Positions 1 to 5,601 of a DNA stretch of 5,601 nucleotides are shown piece after piece; the stretch's first letter is position 1; each line of letters opens with the position of its first letter. A program made the translations under genes and the position numbers. The stretch is taken from assembly GCA_945947925.1 (NCBI GenBank), contig CAMEZU010000129.1:1-5601 (forward strand), read 5' to 3'. The DNA is from an uncultured Verrucomicrobiota bacterium (GTDB lineage Bacteria > Verrucomicrobiota > Kiritimatiellia > RFP12 > UBA1067). Under the pieces are notes generated by a model, which saw nothing but the letters and a program-made list of their open reading frames with translations, was not told where the DNA came from and ran no database searches.

Positions 1-618
1 GACCTGGTCCCACATCACGTAAAGCGGATTCTCCTTGTCGTGTTCCATCATCCACTCGGCCATGATCGCGCCGCCGCGGGAGACGATGCCCATCAGGCGC
101 TTCATCGCGTTCGGGATGTGACGGAGGAGGAGACCCGCATGGAGCGTCATAAAGTCGACGCCCTGCTCGGCCTGGGCGCGGATGACGTCCAGGAGGAAGG
201 TCGGATCCATCTCGGGGATGTCGCCCTCGAGGCGGGAGATGGTCTCGTAGATCGGCACGGTGCCGAGCGGCTTCGGGGACGCGTCGAGCATGCCCTGGCG
301 GATCGCCTTGATGTCCTCGCCGACGGAGAGATCCATCACGAAATCGGCGCCCGCCGCAAGGGCGATGGCGAGCTTCTCAAGTTCGTCACCCTTGCCGGAA
401 TGCGTCATCGAGCGGCCGAGGTTCGCGTTGATCTTCGTCGTGAACAGGCGCCCGACGCCGACCGGGTGGCAGTTCGTGTGGTGGATGTTGAGCGGAATCA
501 CCGCCTCGCCCGTCGCAACGGCGTCGCGGACCGCCTCGGGGGCAAGCCCTTCGTCGGCGGCGACGATCTTCATAGCCTCGGTGATGATGCCCTTGCGGGC
601 CGCTTCAAGCTGCGTCAT
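1..618 (-). CDS. thiC: Phosphomethylpyrimidine synthase ThiC, N-terminal 206 codons (runs off the left edge)
   Basis: ThiC is a radical-SAM enzyme that rearranges aminoimidazole ribotide into hydroxymethylpyrimidine phosphate, the pyrimidine half of thiamin, in the cytoplasm. Seen here: the start MTQLEAARKG, then IPLNIHHTNCHPVGVG (41-56), TKINANLG (61-68), GADFVMDLS (90-98), a PLGTVPIYE segment (117-125), GVDFMTLHAG (153-162) and IVSRGGAIMAEW (178-189), all characteristic of the family. The protein begins directly at the catalytic core, without the roughly 190-residue N-terminal extension of E. coli ThiC, so this is the short form of the family. The C-terminal CxxCxxxxC cluster that binds the Fe-S centre should lie beyond base 1 and cannot be checked. 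The start is fixed by the Shine-Dalgarno GGAGG at 632-628 and by the TPP riboswitch ending 3 bases before the ATG. The gene has its own promoter and is expected to be switched off by thiamin pyrophosphate. Confidence 0.97.
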   Translation of the reverse strand, partial: MTQLEAARKGIITEAMKIVAADEGLAPEAVRDAVATGEAVIPLNIHHTNCHPVGVGRLFTTKINANLGRSMTHSGKGDELEKLAIALAAGADFVMDLSVGEDIKAIRQGMLDASPKPLGTVPIYETISRLEGDIPEMDPTFLLDVIRAQAEQGVDFMTLHAGLLLRHIPNAMKRLMGIVSRGGAIMAEWMMEHDKENPLYVMWDQV

Positions 619-621
619 TGT

Positions 622-706
622 CAGTTTCCTCCGTCGGAATTGTCCGATTCAGGTTCGCGGGTCTTTTCTCAGCCAGATGGGACCATCCCACCCAGCACCC
701 CGACTG
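622..706 (-). ncRNA. TPP riboswitch (THI element) in the thiC leader
   Basis: The transcript carries every hallmark of the thiamin pyrophosphate aptamer. P1 is CAGT (706-703) with ACTG (625-622). It is followed by CGGGGTGC, whose GGGT pairs with a later ACCC (P2). P3 is TGGGA-TGG-TCCCA. Then come the conserved CTGAGA pyrimidine-binding loop, GAACCTGA, and P5, TCGGA-CAAT-TCCGA (647-634). P4 pairs CCT (653-651) with the AGG of CGGAGG, and that GGAGG (632-628) is also the thiC Shine-Dalgarno. Ligand binding should therefore hide the ribosome site directly, inside the aptamer. I see no U-tract or separate terminator before the ATG at 618, so control is most likely at translation initiation. Identity comes from sequence and hand folding; the repression mode is inferred. 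Confidence 0.96.
628..632 (-). promoter_or_regulatory. thiC Shine-Dalgarno GGAGG, embedded in riboswitch helix P4
   Basis: GGAGG lies 9 bases before the thiC ATG at 618. Its AGG is the 3' arm of P4 in the TPP aptamer, so it decides both the start and the mechanism of control. Confidence 0.85.
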
Positions 707-713
707 TGTGAAA

Positions 714-726
714 GAATATTATACCA
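714..726 (-). promoter_or_regulatory. thiC promoter: extended -10 element TGGTATAATATTC
   Basis: A perfect TATAAT (723-718) is preceded by TGG, giving the extended -10 form TGnTATAAT. It lies 8 bases past the panC stop. Transcription would start around 712-710, a few bases before riboswitch helix P1 begins at 706, which fits well. No convincing -35 hexamer is present at 17 bases; a CTGACA at 738-733 is only 9 bases away. The same 13 bases occur in front of nfo. Confidence 0.8.
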
Positions 727-734
727 AAATCTTG

Positions 735-1559
735 TCAGAGCACGCGGTTGTCGATGAGGCGGGTCTTGCCGTCGTAGACCGCGAGGAGGACGCAGACGCC
801 CTTGGCCGTCTTCTTGACGGGCTGGAGCGTTTCGCCGTCCACGAACTCGACGTAGTCGACCGTGAGGCCGGCCTTCTCGAGGAACGCGGTCACGCGCTTC
901 CGCTCGGCGGCGACGGTCTTGCCGACCGTGACGCTCTTGAGGGACTGCGACAGCGCGAGGGCGCGCTCCTTCTCCTCGGCGGAGAGGTAGGTGTTGCGCG
1001 AGGAGCGGGCGAGGCCGCTCGGCTCGCGGACGATCGGGGCGACGACGATCTTCAGGTCGAAGTTGAGGTCGCGGACCATCCGCTTGATGACCTGCGCCTG
1101 CTGGTAGTCCTTCTGTCCGAACACCGCGAAATCGGGATGCGCGAGGTTGAAGAGCTTGCCGACCACGGTGCAGACGCCGCGGAAGTGTCCGGGACGGCGC
1201 GCGCCGCAGAGTCCCGTCGAGAGATCCTCCTCGGTGATGTAGACGGAGTGTCGGTCGAGATACATGTTCGCCGGCGTCGGGAAGAAGATCGCCGTCGCGC
1301 CTGCGGCCCTGCACTTGGCGAGGTCCGCCTTCTCGTCGCGCGGATACTTCTCGTAGTCCTCGTTCGGACCAAACTGCACGGGGTTCACGAAGACGCTGAC
1401 GATGATCTCGTCCGCGCCCTTCTTCTTCGCCGTCTCGATGAGCGAGAGATGTCCCTCATGGAGATAGCCCATCGTCGGCACGAGCGCAATCGTCTTGCCG
1501 GCCTTCGACTGGGCCTTGGCCCACTTCTGCAACTTCAGCGGTTCGCGAAAGATCTTCAT
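735..1559 (-). CDS. panC: Pantothenate synthetase (pantoate--beta-alanine ligase) PanC
   Basis: PanC condenses pantoate with beta-alanine, using ATP through a pantoyl-adenylate intermediate, to give pantothenate, the precursor of coenzyme A. It is a cytoplasmic nucleotidyltransferase-fold enzyme. The 274-residue product is close to the usual 280 or so. Visible motifs are VPTMGYLHEGHLSL (27-40) with the HxGH ATP-binding signature at 34-37; FVNPVQFGPNEDYEKYPR (57-74), which binds pantoate; HPDFAVFGQKDYQQ (141-154); and REPSGLARSSRN (178-189), the KMSKS-like loop. All key positions look intact, so it should be active. The ATG at 1559 is supported by AAGGAG 9 bases upstream. It follows nfo by 49 bases with no promoter I can recognise between them, so the two are probably cotranscribed. 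No panB or panD is visible in the window. Confidence 0.98.
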   Translation of the reverse strand: MKIFREPLKLQKWAKAQSKAGKTIALVPTMGYLHEGHLSLIETAKKKGADEIIVSVFVNPVQFGPNEDYEKYPRDEKADLAKCRAAGATAIFFPTPANMYLDRHSVYITEEDLSTGLCGARRPGHFRGVCTVVGKLFNLAHPDFAVFGQKDYQQAQVIKRMVRDLNFDLKIVVAPIVREPSGLARSSRNTYLSAEEKERALALSQSLKSVTVGKTVAAERKRVTAFLEKAGLTVDYVEFVDGETLQPVKKTAKGVCVLLAVYDGKTRLIDNRVL

Positions 1560-1568
1560 ATTCTGACT

Positions 1569-1574
1569 CTCCTT
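1569..1574 (-). promoter_or_regulatory. panC Shine-Dalgarno AAGGAG
   Basis: AAGGAG lies 9 bases upstream of the panC ATG at 1559 and fixes that start. It shows that this genome uses conventional ribosome sites, in contrast to the nfo start, which has none. Confidence 0.85.
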
Positions 1575-1580
1575 ATCGTC

Positions 1581-1602
1581 GGGGTGGCGGGGTCGCCGCC
1601 CC
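1581..1602 (-). other. GC-rich hairpin between nfo and panC
   Basis: In the transcript GGGGCGGCG and CGCCACCCC can pair (9 positions, one C-A mismatch) around a 4-base loop, ACCC. The hairpin begins 6 bases after the nfo stop and ends 6 bases before the panC Shine-Dalgarno. No U-run follows, so it is not a classical intrinsic terminator. It could modestly attenuate read-through, protect a processed nfo 3' end or tune panC translation; none of these is shown by the sequence. Confidence 0.5.
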
Positions 1603-1608
1603 AGCGAA

Positions 1609-2448
1609 TTAGTTGCGCAAGCTTTTCAACAATGCGATTTCCTCCTTGTAACCCTGGAGGTCACACGGAGTTTCCAAGTAGAACGGGAGGTCCCTGAGCT
1701 TTAGATGGTTGACGATCCGAGCAAAGGCGTCAAGGCCAATCTTGCCCTTGCCGATCTTCTCGTGACGATCCTTGTGCGCGCCGAGGACGTTCATCGAGTC
1801 GTTCGTGTGAATCGCCTTCAGGCGGTCGAGTCCGATGACGCGGTCGAATTCCGCGAGGACGCCGTCCAGGTCGTTCACGATGTCGTAGCCGCCGTCCCAA
1901 ACGTGGCAGGTGTCGAGGCAGACGCCGAGACGGACAGCGGGGACGAGGGACGATTCGACGGCGTCGATGATGGACCTGATCTCCTCGAACGTGCGCCCGA
2001 CTTCGGACCCCTTGCCGGCCATCGTCTCGAGGAGGACGGTCGTCGGACCCGCATACGGCAACACCTTCAGGAGAATGTCCGCAATGAGCTCGACGCCCTT
2101 CTCGACGCCCTGCGAGACGTGGGAGCCGGGATGGAAGTTGTAGAGCGCGCCCGGCGTGAACGCGAGCCGCTTGAGGTCGTCGACGAAGACCTCCTCGGCG
2201 AATTCGCGGATCCGCGGCTCGGCCGCCGCCGCATTGAGCGTGTAGGGCGCGTGCGCGAGGATCGGACCGATCCCGTGCTCCCCGGCATAGGCGAGGAACG
2301 CCTTGACGTCCGCCTTGTCAAGCGGCTTCGCCGCTCCGCCGCGCGGATTGCGCGTAAAGAACTGAAAAACATTCGCCCCGATGGAGACGGCGGTCTGGCC
2401 CATCGCCAGGTATCCGCCGCTCGAAGAAAGATGACATCCGACTTTCAT
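1609..2448 (-). CDS. nfo: Endonuclease IV (AP endonuclease, Nfo family)
   Basis: Endonuclease IV cuts DNA 5' to abasic sites and removes blocked 3' ends in base-excision repair, using three zinc ions in a TIM-barrel active site. The 279-residue product matches the family length (E. coli Nfo is 285). All nine metal ligands can be placed by motif: H66 (LAHAPY), H106 (NFHPGSH), E141 (LLETMAGKGSE), D179 and H182 (CLDTCHVWDGGYD), H214 (IHTND), D227 and H229 (HKDRHE) and E259 (YLETP). The start MKVGCHLSSSGG is the conserved first strand. ATG 2448 is effectively forced, because an in-frame TAA lies at 2460-2458 with no alternative start between. There is no Shine-Dalgarno, and an extended -10 lies only 8 bases upstream, so the message is probably leaderless. 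It begins 20 bases after the beta-helix gene and likely reads on into panC. Confidence 0.98.
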   Translation of the reverse strand: MKVGCHLSSSGGYLAMGQTAVSIGANVFQFFTRNPRGGAAKPLDKADVKAFLAYAGEHGIGPILAHAPYTLNAAAAEPRIREFAEEVFVDDLKRLAFTPGALYNFHPGSHVSQGVEKGVELIADILLKVLPYAGPTTVLLETMAGKGSEVGRTFEEIRSIIDAVESSLVPAVRLGVCLDTCHVWDGGYDIVNDLDGVLAEFDRVIGLDRLKAIHTNDSMNVLGAHKDRHEKIGKGKIGLDAFARIVNHLKLRDLPFYLETPCDLQGYKEEIALLKSLRN

Positions 2449-2452
2449 AGGC

Positions 2453-2465
2453 GAATATTATACCA
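2453..2465 (-). promoter_or_regulatory. nfo promoter: extended -10 element TGGTATAATATTC, 8 bases before the ATG
   Basis: TATAAT (2462-2457) is preceded by TGG and followed by 8 bases and then the nfo ATG at 2448. A start point 6-8 bases after the -10 would fall on or within 2 bases of the ATG, giving a leaderless or nearly leaderless message. The 13 bases are identical to the thiC element. The best -35-like sequence, TTGGGC at 2487-2482, is weak and 19 bases away. Confidence 0.75.
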
Positions 2466-2468
2466 CTT

Positions 2469-5294
2469 TCATCGCATCGTTGCCCAAAGTCCGCGCGCGG
2501 CGCGCCGTTTCATCTCCTTCGGCTCGAACGTCACCGGCTCGCCGTCCACGGACACGGTGCGGCGCGACACGCAGTCGGTGTTGATGAAGTAGGCCGTCCC
2601 GTCGGGATAGACGGACCAGTTCACGTAACGCGCGTCAGGTCCCTGCACGCGCGTCGTCCCCGCCACCTCGCGCGCGAGCGCATCGCAGACCGCAAGATGG
2701 AAGTCGGCCTTGTCGTTGCGGCTGCCAGGATAGCCCCACGCCAGGTTGACGTAGACCCAGCCCTTCCCCGCGACGCGCTTGCGGACGAGGAGCGGACGCT
2801 TGCCCATCGTCGCGAGCGTCTCCCACGTCCCGTCCAGCTCGACCTCGGCGAGGCGGAACTTCTGCGACAGATGCGCCGGATAGGCCGCCTTCAGCGCCGC
2901 AGGCGCGGACGGACCGACCATCAGGATGTCCTCGACAACCGACGCCCCCTTCACCGCGAGGCCCGTCGGCAGCCCGACAAGATCCTCCGCCGTAAAGTTC
3001 TCGCCCTCACGGTCCAAACGCGACGAGAACTGCGCAAGCGTCGCATAGAGCGTGCCGCCCGCCGCGCAGTATTCGTGGCAGACCGCGCGCGCGAGCTTGG
3101 GCGTCATCGAGTTCCAGCCGCCGAGGATGACGAGCCTGTAGTCCTTCAGCTTTGCAGGAGAGAGGCTCTCGTCCAACGCAACGACGTCGACCTGTCCGTA
3201 CGGCGTGCCGCCGAGCCAGCCGTTCGCATAGGGCTTGAGCGCGTCCTTCGGCCGCGGCCAGAAGAGGTCCTGCAGGGCATTCCAGGTCTCCTCGCTCTTC
3301 CCGCAGCGCCAGTTCGCGTTCGTCGCGGCAAGGTGATGCTGTCCGAAGGTCGCGAAGATGTCGAACGTCATCCCGACGTACCCGTCGTAGTTCCCGAGTG
3401 CCAGCGCCATCGGGACGCACGGCATCCCCTTCGCCCGCGGATGCGCCTTGGTCCACTGGTAGAAGTCCTTCATCGTCTTGCGGTATGCGCGCGGCACAGG
3501 ATCGTCATAGCCTTGCTTCTCGCACTTGAAATCCGCCATCGACGCGTCGAGCGGTGTGTACGGATGCGCCTGCGTCGTCTGCGAGCCGGACTCGAGCACC
3601 ATCATCGAGGTGCCCATGAGCCACATTTCCTTGAGTCCGACCTCGAGCGAATCCATCTTCTGCGGGACGAGATAGGGAAGCCGCGGCCAGGCCGTCTGCC
3701 ATTCGTGCGCGAGCCACGCGCTCCACCAGTTGCGGTCCCACCGCTTCGCCGCCCCGCGCGCCTCGGCCGTCGCGTAGCCGATGTTGCCGCAGCCGACGGC
3801 GTACATCTCGTTGCAGATGAAGTCGACGCCCGCCGCGAGTTCGTAGCAGGCGAGAGGCGATCCCGAGGTCGAGAAGACATACGGATCGCGCTCGTCCGCA
3901 GGACGCGACAGCTGGAGCTTCTTCGGCGCGGCCATCATCTCGCCGACGAACCAGTCGTGGGCTTCCTTGAGGTTCGCCAGCTTCGGCCAGTGCTTGCCGT
4001 AGCTCTTCTCGTCCTGATAGAGGAAGCCCGCGTATTCGCCGAGGTTGTTGCCGAGATAGAGGTCGCCCCAGGCTTCGCGCAACGCCTTCGAGCGCTTGCC
4101 GTCCTGGTCGCCGTAGATCGTCATCACGTGCACGCGGTTCGACACGGCCCAGTCGTACCAGTCACGCCCGAGCTTCTCCGGCAGCAGGTTCTCCGAAACG
4201 CTCCACTGCACCCAGAGATTGCATTCGTCGTTCTCCCTGAGCTCCCGATACTCGGGACTCGTCCCGTACCCCGTCGTCCCGACGAGAATCTCGCCGTCGG
4301 CAATCGGAGCCGCCGGCACACCGCCCGCGAACGGCTCGTCCTCGATGCGGTCGGAAAGCTTGAGAACCGGGACGCCGCTGCCGACGAACATCTCGACGTA
4401 GCTGTGGCGGTAGTTCGTGAACGTATTGTTCTCGGCGTAGACGACGGACCCGGGATGGCGCGATCCGTCTCCGTCGGCGATGGAGATCATTCGCGCATTG
4501 TCGGAAGCCTCCGACTGGACGAACGTGCAGCCGGCAATCGTCACGTCGCCGCCTTGCGGACAGTTCACCAGATAGCTCGACCGACCGTCGTGTCCGTCAT
4601 CGAACACGCAGTTCTCGATGACGGTCTTCAGCGCGCGGCTCTTCAGGTCGTGCCCGCGGTACGCGTGATCAGAGATGCAGTTGCGGAAGACGAGCTCCTT
4701 GATCACGCCGATGTAGAGGTTGTGCGTATACCCCTCCTCGCCGCCCCATTCGGCGTGGTTGCCGTTGTTGTGAAACTCGCTCGCTTCGATCGTCATCGTC
4801 GCATGGGGAAGCGCACCGCAGAGAATGCCGTTCTGGCTACCCGTGAACGAGCAGCCGCGGATCGTCACATCACCGTCCGCCTCGTAGCGGAGTCCCGCGC
4901 CGTTGGCACCCGCATCCCCGGGAATGCGCGCATTGCGGAACGTGACGCCCTCGATCGTCCAGCCCTCGGCGGTGACGACCCAGAGGCCCTTCCAGCCCGC
5001 GAGATGCGGACCGCCCTGCGCAGAGCTCGGCGCATTGAACGTGCTTCCGTCGATGACCGTCTTGTCGATGCCCGCACCGCGAACCGTCAGGTTCGGCGTT
5101 TTCGGACAGTAGCAGACGTCATGGTAGACACCCTCGGCGATGACGATCGTATCGCCGTCACGGGCGGCGCTGAAAGCCGCCGACGGAGTTGCGTAGGCCT
5201 TGCCCGGACCGACTTCCAAAACACCGGCCACAGCGGATGCGGTTCCGAAGAAAGCGGCCGAAACCATACCAACGAGAATGCGCGGATTTTTCAT
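2469..5294 (-). CDS. Secreted multidomain protein: parallel beta-helix, glycoside-hydrolase-like barrel and GATase-like domain
   Basis: No named family is recognised with certainty. From the chosen start (941 residues), MKNPRILVGMVSAAFFGTASAVAG is a clear signal peptide, cut after about residue 21 or 23. Residues 25-327 have the short repeating strands of a right-handed beta-helix, beginning VGPGKAYATPSAAFSAA and continuing with rungs such as WTIEGVTF, VTIRGCSF, LVFRNCIS and VTIAGCTF. Residues about 335-700 are rich in Trp and Tyr and look like a hydrolase barrel; ICNEMYA (E496) and MMVLESGSQ (E568) resemble the acid/base and nucleophile glutamates of clan GH-A, and LGEYAGFLYQDE (E420) is another candidate. 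Residues 703-767 (VDVVALDES, YRLVILGGWN, YCAAGGTLYA) resemble the GATase-like fold next to barrels in GH42-type enzymes. A beta-rich tail follows. Likely role: export and polysaccharide processing (inference). Alternative starts are at 5303, 12 bases from GAGGGG, and 5348, which would overlap the upstream gene. Confidence 0.88.
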   Translation of the reverse strand: MKNPRILVGMVSAAFFGTASAVAGVLEVGPGKAYATPSAAFSAARDGDTIVIAEGVYHDVCYCPKTPNLTVRGAGIDKTVIDGSTFNAPSSAQGGPHLAGWKGLWVVTAEGWTIEGVTFRNARIPGDAGANGAGLRYEADGDVTIRGCSFTGSQNGILCGALPHATMTIEASEFHNNGNHAEWGGEEGYTHNLYIGVIKELVFRNCISDHAYRGHDLKSRALKTVIENCVFDDGHDGRSSYLVNCPQGGDVTIAGCTFVQSEASDNARMISIADGDGSRHPGSVVYAENNTFTNYRHSYVEMFVGSGVPVLKLSDRIEDEPFAGGVPAAPIADGEILVGTTGYGTSPEYRELRENDECNLWVQWSVSENLLPEKLGRDWYDWAVSNRVHVMTIYGDQDGKRSKALREAWGDLYLGNNLGEYAGFLYQDEKSYGKHWPKLANLKEAHDWFVGEMMAAPKKLQLSRPADERDPYVFSTSGSPLACYELAAGVDFICNEMYAVGCGNIGYATAEARGAAKRWDRNWWSAWLAHEWQTAWPRLPYLVPQKMDSLEVGLKEMWLMGTSMMVLESGSQTTQAHPYTPLDASMADFKCEKQGYDDPVPRAYRKTMKDFYQWTKAHPRAKGMPCVPMALALGNYDGYVGMTFDIFATFGQHHLAATNANWRCGKSEETWNALQDLFWPRPKDALKPYANGWLGGTPYGQVDVVALDESLSPAKLKDYRLVILGGWNSMTPKLARAVCHEYCAAGGTLYATLAQFSSRLDREGENFTAEDLVGLPTGLAVKGASVVEDILMVGPSAPAALKAAYPAHLSQKFRLAEVELDGTWETLATMGKRPLLVRKRVAGKGWVYVNLAWGYPGSRNDKADFHLAVCDALAREVAGTTRVQGPDARYVNWSVYPDGTAYFINTDCVSRRTVSVDGEPVTFEPKEMKRRAARGLWATMR

Positions 5295-5301
5295 GCGGCA
5301 C

Positions 5302-5310
5302 ATTATCTCA
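5302..5310 (-). promoter_or_regulatory. Possible extended -10 element TGAGATAAT before the beta-helix gene
   Basis: GATAAT (5307-5302) preceded by TGA fits TGn plus a one-mismatch -10, and lies 7 bases before the ATG at 5294, almost the same geometry as nfo. Its TGA is the stop codon of the upstream gene. Weaker than the other two: it is a single imperfect match with no -35 that I can defend, and the gene could instead be read through from upstream. Confidence 0.4.
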
Positions 5311-5601
5311 TTTAGCCCCTCGGGGGTCAATGTCCGAGCGCTTTGCATTCGCTCCGCTTGCCGGGAAGGTCTGGCAGGGTAGGCGCTCGATGCGGTGGAA
5401 ATAGCGGTCGGTGATGATACGGCGGATGTCCTTGGGAGAACCGCCGGGGCCGCCGAGAATCACGAGCTGAGGATCTCGCGTGTAGGTGATGACGCGACAG
5501 AAATCGTTCGTCCCGGCGATAACGGTCCGATCCGTCCTGACAAACTTCCCGTCCTCGTTCCGATAAAGATGCCAAACGAACTTGCCGCTCTTGTGTCGAG
5601 A
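5308..5601 (-). CDS. Unrecognised protein, C-terminal 97 codons (5' end beyond the right edge)
   Basis: An open frame enters at 5601 and ends at TGA 5310-5308. I do not recognise the family. The composition is that of a real protein, not a shadow frame: hydrophobic strand-like stretches alternate with charged turns, as in KFVWHLYRNEDGKFVRTDRT (residues 7-26 of the visible part), then DFCRVITYTRDPQLVILGGP, then DIRRIITDRYFHRIERL, ending with a polar Lys/Arg-rich tail that is likely disordered. LVILGGPGGSPKD could be a strand followed by a glycine-rich loop, but it is not a canonical P-loop because the GK[ST] is missing. The stop lies 13 bases before the preferred start of the beta-helix gene, so the two could form one operon. 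A 82-codon frame overlapping it on the same strand (5575-5327) is Arg/His/Pro-rich and is the shadow. Confidence 0.75.
   Translation of the reverse strand, partial: SRHKSGKFVWHLYRNEDGKFVRTDRTVIAGTNDFCRVITYTRDPQLVILGGPGGSPKDIRRIITDRYFHRIERLPCQTFPASGANAKRSDIDPRGAK

Noticed and set aside
733..738. CTGACA as a -35 box for thiC.
   Set aside because: The spacing to TATAAT is only 9 bases, well short of 16-18, and the hexamer overlaps the panC stop.
1581..1602. The GC-rich hairpin as an intrinsic terminator for nfo.
   Set aside because: The stem is followed by GACGATAAGG, not a U-run, and then at once by the panC Shine-Dalgarno.
618..1697. Long plus-strand frame opposite panC.
   Set aside because: It is a low-complexity composition of Arg, Leu, Asp and Glu, opposite a gene with full PanC motifs, and it crosses the thiC riboswitch and promoter region.
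1705..2592. Plus-strand frame of 295 codons opposite nfo.
   Set aside because: It is the mirror of a gene with all nine Nfo metal ligands, has no recognisable domain and crosses the nfo promoter.
2697..5315. An 872-codon open frame on the plus strand.
   Set aside because: It is antisense to the secreted beta-helix gene, extremely rich in Arg, Val, Asp and Ala, and shows no domain. Long antisense frames are expected opposite GC-rich coding sequence.
5314..5327. ACCCCCGAGGGGCT palindrome near the end of the partial gene as a terminator or operator.
   Set aside because: Folding leaves a 2-base loop and an internal C-C mismatch; it lies inside coding sequence and is plausibly chance in GC-rich DNA.
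1..5601. Mobile element, CRISPR array, tRNA or attachment site.
   Set aside because: No transposase or integrase motif, no regularly spaced direct repeats, no tRNA cloverleaf and no terminal inverted repeats were seen.

Overview
The window is GC-rich, gene-dense bacterial DNA with every supported gene on the minus strand, so it is read from 5601 down to 1. The order of transcription is: the C-terminal end of an unrecognised protein (5601-5308); a large secreted protein joining a parallel beta-helix to a glycoside-hydrolase-like barrel and a GATase-like domain (5294-2469); endonuclease IV, nfo (2448-1609); pantothenate synthetase, panC (1559-735); and the first 206 codons of the thiamin pyrimidine synthase thiC (618-1), which runs off the left edge. 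No stretch of 300 bases lacks a gene, and the largest gap (619-734) is filled by a promoter and a TPP riboswitch.

The regulatory layout is unusually legible. thiC has a complete TPP aptamer at 622-706 whose P4 helix contains the Shine-Dalgarno sequence, with an extended -10 element (TGGTATAAT) just upstream. The identical 13-base string TGGTATAATATTC lies directly in front of nfo, only 8 bases before its ATG. An in-frame stop between the two rules out an earlier start, so nfo looks leaderless. A related TGAGATAAT lies 7 bases before the preferred start of the beta-helix gene and uses the previous gene's TGA stop as its TG. panC and thiC instead carry ordinary Shine-Dalgarno sequences.

Functionally, nfo, panC and thiC are core DNA-repair and vitamin genes (abasic-site repair, coenzyme A precursor, thiamin). 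The beta-helix/barrel protein is an accessory exported protein that probably acts on polysaccharide. The mix of a GC-rich genome, large secreted beta-helix/hydrolase proteins and short-form ThiC would fit a polysaccharide-degrading bacterium, for example from the Verrucomicrobiota/Kiritimatiellota/Lentisphaerota group. That placement is an impression from protein style, not a demonstrated assignment. There is no mobile element, CRISPR array, tRNA or rRNA. The most interesting signals are the fused domain architecture and the recurring -10 element placed almost on the start codon.
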